Below, piece by piece: positions 56,332 to 64,000 of a stretch of 64,000 nucleotides of DNA. The notes beneath the pieces are model-generated. The model saw nothing but the letters and a program-made list of their open reading frames with translations, did not search any database and was not told the DNA's origin. Each line of letters starts with the position of its first letter. Position 1 is the stretch's first letter. A program made the position numbers and the translations under genes. Source of the DNA: Botryosphaeria dothidea (Eukaryota; Ascomycota; Dothideomycetes; Botryosphaeriales; Botryosphaeriaceae); assembly GCA_011503125.2 (NCBI GenBank), contig WWBZ02000082.1, forward strand, positions 3,100,001-3,164,000, given 5' to 3'.

Positions 56332-58365
56332 ATGGCATACCATCCATTCTCGGAAACCGAATCCAAAGCTCCTGCCGAGCTAGCTGTGTGCATAGTCTTT
56401 TTGATTCTCACCTATCTCTCTGTTGGCGCACGATGCTATGTCCGAGTCTACATAATAAAGAGCTTTGGCTGGGATGACGGTCTCATGGTAGTTGCTTTAG
56501 TATGTAAGGAAGGTCGGTCCTCAAGATCAAAAGACTGACAGCGCCTGTAGATATTCTTTAATGTATGGGCTATAGCGATCATCATCATCGCGTACGAATA
56601 TGGAGGCGGAACGAAGGTCGATGTTATTGGGACCGCGATGGATGTAAGTCCACCCTCATCAGAACAAACATCAACTCAGCCCATCTGACCTCTTCCAGTG
56701 GATTCTCGTCTCGGAGACCTTCTATGTCATCACCGCAATGATGGTGAAGCTATCACTGGGCATCTTCTTTCTCCGGATAGTCATCAAGCCGTGGCAAAGA
56801 GCCATGGTCTACGTCGTCATGATCCTCATAGCACTCACGAGCTTTTTCTTCTTTTTCTTCCTCATCTCCCTATGCGGCAACCCAAAGGACTACCTCGTCA
56901 GATACGTCTACGACCAGTGTGCTCCTAGGCACGTCCAAACCGCGCTCGCCTACCTCTCCGCAGCCCTCGGCGCAGCTGCGGACTGGGTCTACGCCCTTAT
57001 TCCGATCCAAATTGTCGTGCAGGCCAACATGGATTTACGATCGAAACTCTCCGTACTCTTCATTCTTTCATTGGGCACAGCGTAAGTAACTCTATTTTCC
57101 TATACGGTGCAATCGCAAACCGGACAACCTTCCCTCCGGCCGTGATTTATGATTTCCGCTGAACACCATCAGAGGCTGCGTCTGTTCCACCGTCCGCCTC
57201 AAATACATTGAGGGCCTCGTCAGCCCCACCGATTTCTTCTGTAAGTTCCATTGACACCCTGCGTCCGTACTCGCTTCTTGTCACAACTCGGGTTCTCACA
57301 TGTGATCATCATCCAGGGAACGCCGCGACAATAGCCATCTGGTCGGGCATCGAATGCGGCGCCGGCATCACCGCCGGCTCGCTCGCCACCCTCCGCCCGC
57401 TCTTCAAGCGCTGGTTCGCCACCGTCCGCAGCCTGGCCTCAGGCTCGCTCAACTCGTCCGGCCGCCGGCGCGTCCGCAGGAACAAAGCAAACCAAGACGC
57501 CAGCAGCTCCAGCAGACGCGGGCACGGCAGCGGCAACCACCCGCGCTCCTTCGCCTCCAAGAGCCTGCCGAGCAAGTCGTCAAGCGGCCAAGCCAGCGAC
57601 GGCGCAGGCACGGGCGGCCGGCCGCCCACGAGCTGGCCCTCGTCCGGCTGCTGGGAGAAGATCGGCGGCAGCAACAACGACGCCTCCATCAATATCAACG
57701 AGCGCGATCACTTCCCGTCCATCGAGCGCCGCCCATCCTCCTCCTCCCTCGAGCTGATCCGCAGCAGCACCCGCCAGAACAACACCACAGCCATCAGCGA
57801 CGACCTCGAGCTGCGCGACCTGTCCCGCGAAACGTCCGCCGACACCTACCGCGCACCCTCTCCGCCACTAACCCCGGCGTCCCTGCCAGCGCCCCCGCCG
57901 CCAGCGCTCCGACCGGCGCCGGACGTCCGCCCTCTCTCCATCATCGCCGAGCGAGACAGTTACTACGGCGGCAGCGGCGGCGGTAGCGGGCGCAGCAGCA
58001 GCGCTCGCTGGGAATGGCCCACCGCGCTCGACGACGACGACGACGACGACCTCGACAACGACTCGCCGACCCCCGCTACCGCGCCAATTCCTCGTCGTCC
58101 TCATCGTCATTCTTCCACCAGTCGATGGGAGTGGCCGGGATCGGCGACGAGGGAGGAGGAGGAGGAGGAGGGAGAAGAGGAAGAAGAGGAGGAGGACCGC
58201 CGGCGGCGGCGGCAGCAGCAGCAACAACAGCCGTCGTACGATGTGGACCTGGAGTTGGGGAGGAGGCCGGCCTGCTTCACGATCGATGCTGAGGGGAGGA
58301 TATTGGATGCGGAGGAGGTGGTGAGGGGGGGCCGGCGGGCGGGGGCGGGCACGGGGAGGAGATAG
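56332..58365 (+). CDS. Fungal rhodopsin-domain integral membrane protein
   Basis: This belongs to the large SAT4/Rhodopsin_fungal-type family of seven-helix membrane proteins that lack a known ligand. Exons 56332-56499, 56551-56643, 56699-57081, 57173-57240 and 57317-58365 join in phase to 586 residues. Typical blocks are YLSVGARCYVRVYIIKSFGW followed by DD, YEYGGGTKVDV, SETFYVITAMMVKLSLGIFF, AALGAAADWVYALIPI and the last helix region with WNAATIAIWSGIECGAGI. About seven hydrophobic segments are visible in the first 280 residues. The ~300-residue C-terminal tail is cytosolic in type, Ser/Arg-rich and of low complexity. It contains RWEWP twice, each followed by an acidic run, and long Asp, Glu and Gln tracts coded by triplet repeats. 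Confidence 0.88.
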
Positions 58366-58798
58366 TTCAAATTTGGGAAGGGCGGCTTGATTGTGTGTTT
58401 TCTTCTTCTGCGTGGTTGCATTGGAGCTCTTAATGCAACGTAAATGAGTAAAGAAGTTTACATGTTCAACCACGGCATAATGGGCTTTTCTGGTTGGGAA
58501 TGTTCGCCAAACATCTTGGGACGGCAGCATAGTAGACGCACGTCAGACCTTTTATCAATCTTACACGGGCCCCACTAGTCACCATCAGTCTGGGGAAATC
58601 ACCGTAAAGTATACAAGTCTGGCTTCTTCTACTCGTTACTCGTTTCTTGTTTCAGACCACTACCAGAGATGTGTGTGCCGCTTCAGCTCCTCCAAAAACC
58701 ACTCCCCATCCGCAATAAAAACCCCTCACAAACCGCACAGCAGCTCTCACAAAGGATCACCGCCCTTCACTCCATCCCTCTCCCCCTCACCCTCTCCA
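58366..58798. other. Convergent intergenic region
   Basis: This is 3' flank of both the rhodopsin-domain gene and choline kinase. Nothing else is seen. Confidence 0.5.
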
Positions 58799-61700
58799 TC
58801 AATACTCCACAATCTTAAGCCTCGCCCTCAACTCCTCCGGCAACTCCTCCTCCTTCATGATGCCCAACTTCACCGCATCGCCCCAGAAAAACATGGCGCG
58901 ATCGTTCGCATACCCCAAGTAATCAAACTCCTCCTCGCCCTCGGCCGCGCCCGACGAGCTCGCCGCATCGGCAGCAGCGCCCTCCTCGGGCCGCTTGTCC
59001 GCCAGATCTTCCGCCATGGCCTCGGCCTCCGGGCTTAGCGGATCCGTGCCGGCCTGCGGGTTCATGTAGCAGCGCTCTTCTTCCTCGCGCTCCTCGGCGA
59101 CCGCGCTGCTCTCGTGGCCGCCGTTCGCCTCCACCTCGGCCTCTCTCTTCTTCTTCTGGTCGAAGTCGGGCAGCCCGGGGATGGTGGCCTGCACGATGCC
59201 CCACGCGACCCACTGCGCCGAGTTGCCGAGGCGCCAGAGCCGAGTCTCGTCCATGAGGCGCTGCACCTCCTTCTCGACCTCGGCCTCCTCGCGCTCCTCC
59301 TGCTCGCGCAGCTGCTGGGGCGGGGCCCGCGAGTCGAGCATGAAGGCCGAGATGGAGGAGCTGTGAGTCAGCGTCGTGGGCCGGGCACTATTCGAGGTCG
59401 CGGGTGGATTGTTGCTGTTGCTCTGGTGGGATTGGAAAGGACGGTGGATGACGTAGGATCGGATGAAGCGTTGCTGTTCCGTAGGGGTAGGGTAAGCGGC
59501 GGTGTTGACGACGTGCGGCGCCTTTTCGTCGTGGTAGTTGTAGCACCATTCGGTCTGAGAAAATGGTAAGCTCGTTGCCCGTCAAAAAGTGGGAGAGTGT
59601 CATCTTACAAAGTGATTGGCGAACTCCAGGCCAGGAGTGTTGGCATTTGCGTACTCGAAGTCGATGACGACAAGTTGTTTGTGCTCGTTAGCGGGCAGAA
59701 GTAAAGGCGAGTCTCCTGGCGGTACAAGACGGAGAATGTTGCCGTATTGCGTCTACGAAGAAAAGGTCAGTAAGCAAAATTTCGACCGTTCATTGATAGG
59801 GCACTCACATCGTTGTGGGCAAAGACCAACCGCTCGTTGAGACCTTTTGCGCCACCGTATTGCTCATTCAGCCATTGTCGGTACTTGTCAACCGTTTGCT
59901 TGAACATTTCCCATGGCACGCCGCAAACTAATCCTCTTTCCCTCAATCCTGGAAGATGCAAAAGTGCATCAAGATTATCTTGCGATTCAATTACCCGCTG
60001 ATCAAGCCACGTCGTGATGTATCCACAACGCTCGATCCACTTGTCCCAGTTGCGCCAGATGAACGGTCCATCTTCCCGTTCTTGAGGAAGAAGGTCGATG
60101 CCCTCGTGGAGTTCACGCATGCGCTTGGCAATCTGGATTGATGTTTCCGGATTTCGCAGATCCTTGGGAGTGAGAGTACGAGCATGGAAGAATTCCTCGA
60201 AACGTCCATTAGAGAAGGTACCAAGTAGACGAGGTCCGATCTTCTTGCGAGCCAGACGACGCAGGATCTGAAGCTCGGATTCACGGTCAATCAAATGTTC
60301 AACCTGAGGGCCGTAGATTCGGAGAAGGAGCTTCCTGGTCATAATGTTAACACGAATCAGCGTTGCAAGACGGAGTGGGGCTTACGGAGGGGGGTTGCGA
60401 GGCCGAACGGCTCCATCTTCTCCGTCTTTAGGTGGGAGGTCTTTGGGAGGGGAGACGACGTAAACAGCATTTGTGAGAGCACCGCTCAGCCTCTCGACTT
60501 CAATATCACTGCTCCGGTCCATTGGAATTCTGCGCCAGCCCTTCAAGCGGAGAGTATGCGACAGACGCACAATCTCGTATTTGAAGGTTGCCCATGCCTG
60601 CTTCTCCTTGGACTTCCTCGTTCCGGGGGTCATATCATCGTTGTCATCCTCGTCAACACCACCTCCGGAGTAGGCAAGGGTGCGAGTGTTGTCGAGTACC
60701 ACATCACAGCTAGGGACGAGGACGTCGCCGTCCTGGTATTCGGTGTCAGAGGACCCAGCAGTTGACTGGCGCCGCAGTTTGCGGCCAATACGGTGAGGCA
60801 TCCTGCGGCTCTCGTGGCTGACGGCAGATAGACTCCTTTCGATAATCTGTTCAAGCGTGTCCAAGGCGGCTGAACCATCAGAAGCATCAGAGGGTCGTCT
60901 TCTCTCTCCTTCTGCGAGGCCGTCCACTTTTGTATCCGATGAGGTCTCGGTTGACACTTTTGTCTGGACGCTGGACCCTGAAGAATCCGGTTTAGGGGCC
61001 CGCTTAGCAGCCCTGCGAGCAGCTCTTCTCGCCTTCTCTTGCTTCAACCATGCACTGACTTGAGCAACCACGTCGTGAGCATGGTGACCGTGATGGCGGT
61101 GCGACGAATTAGCACTGTCTTCGGCCAGGATGCTGGACAGTGCACTCTCAGCTAAGCTCGGGTTGGATGAGGCATTGCGGTCAACCAAGGGTCGCCCAGA
61201 CAGGCGCTTGCCGATCTTGACGCGGTGCTGCTGTTTCGAAGGCGTGCGTTCAAGCTGGAAAACGTCATCATCGTCGAAGTCTTTCGAATGAGCCTCAATG
61301 ATGGGTGAGATTGTCTCCGGCTCGGCGATGGTGACCACTAAGGGCGCGTTAACACGGGACATGCTCTCTCTTATCTTGCGGAAGAAGGCCATCACGGCGA
61401 TAAGGGCAGAGTTGATGGCATGCAAGAAGAAAGTGGCAGATAATTGAGAACAGAATGCCAAGCAGCAGGCAGCAGCAGCGCAGAGTTTGTGGACAATTGT
61501 CCAGATTGAAAATGGTGAAGAGTTGGGTTTCCGCGCGTCTTGTTGTCTTTGTGTGAGACGCGCGCGCTCCCGTAGATAAAAAGATAAGCGTTCCTTCCCC
61601 AGTGGTGTCGCGTGGGCACCCGGACTGCTCCAGCTCGATTCCGTTACGTGGTCCGTTCTCAGAGGCATGCTCTTTGAGAAGCCGCGTCCAAATGCTGTGA

Positions 61701-62021
61701 AGCGAGTTCTGAGAGCAATTGAATCCATGTAGATAGATGCTCGTACGACAGCGCCCAGCCTTCGGCTATCACCAGTGCAGGGTGTAGCAGAAACACGCCA
61801 CGCACACAAACGTCTCGACTCTCGTGAAAAGCAATTGCAAATTACATACAGGAGTAGCAGGAGAATCAATGATGGAGATAGACAGGAATGAAGCCCAAAG
61901 ACTTACCTTTCGAGGCAGGACTCCGTGGAGCGGTGCTGGGACTGAGGCCTCCATTGCCTGCGTTGACAGCTGGAGGCTTCAGGTCGCTGTCATTGGCTTG
62001 CTCCGCGGGCTCGGACGACAT
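58799..62021 (-). CDS. CKI1: Choline kinase
   Basis: This enzyme phosphorylates choline with ATP, the first step of the CDP-choline (Kennedy) route to phosphatidylcholine. Exons on the minus strand (62021-61907, 61367-60386, 60334-59809, 59752-59609, 59554-58799) join in phase to 840 residues. Family motifs are KLLLRIYGPQVEHLIDRESE, the catalytic LVFAHND|TQYGN (HxDxxxxN, split by intron 3) and the choline kinase motif LVVIDFEYANANTPGLEFAN. The C-terminus has RLWRLGNSAQWVAWGIVQAT and DYLGYANDRAMFFWGDAVKL. The long N-terminal extension, Ser/Arg-rich with coiled segments, is usual in filamentous fungi. Exon 1 (MSSEPAEQANDSDLKPPAVN) is joined by a long 539-nt intron with a weak acceptor, so the start could instead be the ATG at 61362. 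An extra variable segment lies in the C-terminal lobe (Ser/Thr-rich before residues of exon 5 near MLDSRAPPQQL). Confidence 0.9.
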
Positions 62022-63878
62022 GGCTTTTGGCTTTTAGCACGGTAGATCGGGCAACGAACGCGGCAACGGTTGTGCTTGTCGCGGGGGCGGTGATCCTGGC
62101 ACCGACAGGCCGGCAGAGGGCGCGGGATGCGACAAGGGCTGCAGAGGCGGGATGCCGGCAGAAGAAGGCGAAGAGACGGGAAGGAAAAAGCGTGGGCGCG
62201 GCAGTTTTTGCTGGAGACAAAGATGGCGCGCCTGGGCGGCGCTCTAAAGGTGTGGCTGCACGTGAAAGAGCTCGGGCGGTGTGGGGAGCGCGCAGGCCTT
62301 GACCGGTGGAACGACGAGGCTGGAGGAGAATTCAGGGCAGCAATAAAAGGCAGATAGGACCTTGAGATAGAGGGCAGCAATCCGGCCTGCGATAAAGAAG
62401 CCTGGTGTTGGCGGGGCGGTGCTGTGGCTCTGGCCTCAACCAGGCGTTATCTTTTCCCAGCAGGCGCGGGCACTAGCGCTACACACTGCCCGCCGCCGAC
62501 CCAACTGCAGGGACTCCCCATCCGCTCCATCGCATGCATGCATTATGACACACGCCCGTCAGAATCTTGGAACCGCGAGATGATCATCCCGCTGCCCAAT
62601 CCGGCAATCACCACATTTCCAGCCATTCAAGGGCCTGCCCTCGCCCACGCTGTCCAGCGCGCTGAAGACGGAGCCGACTGCGACAAGCGCCGCCCTCGAG
62701 CCCTCCCCCCGCAAGCAAAACGTGGAATGTCGTGGAAACATGGCACCATCTCATCTCGGCACGCTCCCATTTCCCCACGGCCGCGACCCACCCAGGAGCG
62801 ACATGCCTACGCCCAAGACAGCTACTGCACGCGCATGCGCCGCAGGAAGGGTCCTGTTGTCCTGTCGCATCCGCGCGAAAGCATGACATTCCAGACCACG
62901 TGTTGGGCCTTGACCAGGGACACGTTTTCCCCTCAGCTGGGATATGCTGCGTGACTCGGAGCGGCAAAAAAGAAAAGAAAAACGATATGTAGCCTGCCCT
63001 AGCTGCTTGCAAAGTCCACGTTTTGCACGCAAAATAAAGAGGCAAAGAACAAAGGCTACCTGGCCCAAGACCAACATGTGGATCCTTCCGTTCGACGCGC
63101 CTGTTTTGTATCCTTGCTAAGGGCATGCAAGTCATACCACTGTGTCCAAGGTTTTGCGGACAAGTTGAGGTCACTCTTTCCTCACACCATCCACACAGGC
63201 TTGAGTTCAAGTGACAGTTCCAAAGCCTGCAGTCACAGCATTTATCCAGAAATGAAAATGTGGCGAATATTGTTACGCAAGCCGAGCATGGTAGGTGATC
63301 CTTGGCTGGCAGCGCCACCGCGCAGAGGGGTGCTGCAGCCGACGGTTAAGCGGGAGAACAAACACACTCTCCGTGGAGAGGGGAAGCATTCGTCCGGACA
63401 GAAGTGTATTGCGTGTTCAGTAATGAAGCTATCTAAACAAATGCTTCCACTTCCCATAGCGATAGTCTTGATCTGACCTTCTCTGGGAATACCGTATTTG
63501 GTACTTGTCAGCTGTAGCACTCTCGTAGACTCAAACCGGCCCTGCAGCGTCCAACACTGCAAACCAGCTTGCAACTTCAGCTGCACCAACAGGATCACTT
63601 ATGTGTCCAAAATGATCAGAAACGAATGGCATGAAAGATATTGCTCAAAGCGCTTGGTCATGTATCCAAAGCGATATCAAAGGCAGTATACCTCTAATAA
63701 CTCAAAGTATCAGCTTCTGTAGATATCGTAGAAGCCAACATGCTTACCTCCAAAAAGCAACATTCGTTGAGAACACTCAAGATCTTCCTTGATCCATCAT
63801 ATCTCATGGGTATCATTCGAAGCCATATAGACCTCCTTTGAGAACTCCCAAAACGCCCTATCAAAATGCTCCCTCATC
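62022..63878. other. Intergenic region / choline kinase promoter
   Basis: This 1.9-kb gap lies between two minus-strand genes. It contains the hairpin element copy F (63371-63459). Open frames such as the minus-strand one at 62608-63318 lack any recognisable domain and are not called. Confidence 0.5.
63371..63459. mobile_element. MITE-like hairpin (copy F)
   Basis: The left arm GGGGAAGCATTCGTCCGGAC is well preserved, followed by the family interior AAGTGTATTGCGTGTTCAG. The right arm (AACAAATGCTTCCACTTCCC) has drifted. Same orientation as copy D. Confidence 0.85.
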
Positions 63879-64000
63879 CTACTCCTCCATCTTATCTCCC
63901 TCCCCACCACCCTCCTGTCCGTCTCCCCCCTTTTCACCACCCACCAAACCCGCCACCGCCTCCATCCCCCTCACCTCCTCCGGCGCCACCTTCCTACCCA
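63879..64000 (-). CDS. 3' end of an unidentified gene (partial)
   Basis: A minus-strand frame enters from beyond the window and ends at a TAG (63879-63881). The visible C-terminus reads GRKVAPEEVRGMEAVAGLVG, then a Gly/Glu/Lys-rich tail ending DKMEE. Too little is present for a name. The helical RKVAPEEVRGMEAVAGLV segment and the lack of stops make it plausibly real. Confidence 0.4.
   Translation of the reverse strand, partial: GRKVAPEEVRGMEAVAGLVGGEKGGDGQEGGGEGDKMEE

Noticed and set aside
62608..63318. 236-codon minus-strand frame
   Set aside because: It has many Cys and Trp, no domain and no supporting splice or context signals, so it looks random.

Overview
This window looks like nuclear DNA from a filamentous ascomycete (Pezizomycotina). 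Gene models carry many short introns, mostly 48-90 bp, with GTRNGY-type donors, CTRAC branch sites close to the acceptor and YAG ends. Genes are dense and lie on both strands. The protein set is typical of filamentous fungi: an intracellular GH13 amylase, a fungal rhodopsin-domain membrane protein, an Spd1/Dif1-type ribonucleotide reductase inhibitor, and a dienelactone hydrolase-like/SnoaL-like protein. Dothideomycetes is my guess at class level, from general impression only. I saw no tRNA, rRNA, CRISPR array or secondary-metabolite cluster.

Layout. 1-13 kb: an unrecognised basic/proline-rich protein, a DLH-like/SnoaL-like protein, a NIPA-type magnesium transporter and a very acidic protein. 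13-20.7 kb: delta-COP (RET2), APC4, SWC5 and a small glycine-rich hydrophilin-like protein. 20.9-28.98 kb: an accessory-looking stretch with two pairs of ~85-bp hairpin elements and a gene of unknown function split by a 535-bp non-autonomous hAT-like element, together with a coiled-coil protein and the mitochondrial phosphate carrier (MIR1). 29.4-31.4 kb: cytosolic alpha-amylase. 31.4-36.6 kb: a decayed region holding a ubiquitin-like-domain ORF and a frameshifted CorA-like (GMN) pseudogene. 37.2-47.9 kb: an M3 metallopeptidase with a predicted membrane anchor, an RNR inhibitor with a PIP box, a zinc-ribbon protein and LEU2 with a Leu3-type palindrome in its promoter. 49-62 kb: an ELO fatty-acid elongase, a proline-rich AIM3-like protein, APC10, a rhodopsin-domain protein and choline kinase. 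The last ~120 bp hold the 3' end of another minus-strand gene.

The genes do not form an operon or a pathway cluster. They are mostly independent housekeeping loci, with two APC/C subunits (APC4, APC10) 35 kb apart by what is probably chance. The most interesting structure is non-coding. Six copies of a short terminal-inverted-repeat (MITE-like) family are present, four of them in close pairs. One hAT-like insertion is flanked by a perfect 8-bp target duplication inside a coding exon, and the two halves of that exon remain in frame with each other across the element.

All splice sites were placed by eye from consensus and reading frame. Exon coordinates are given in each entry. Family names come from recognition of motifs, not from a database search.
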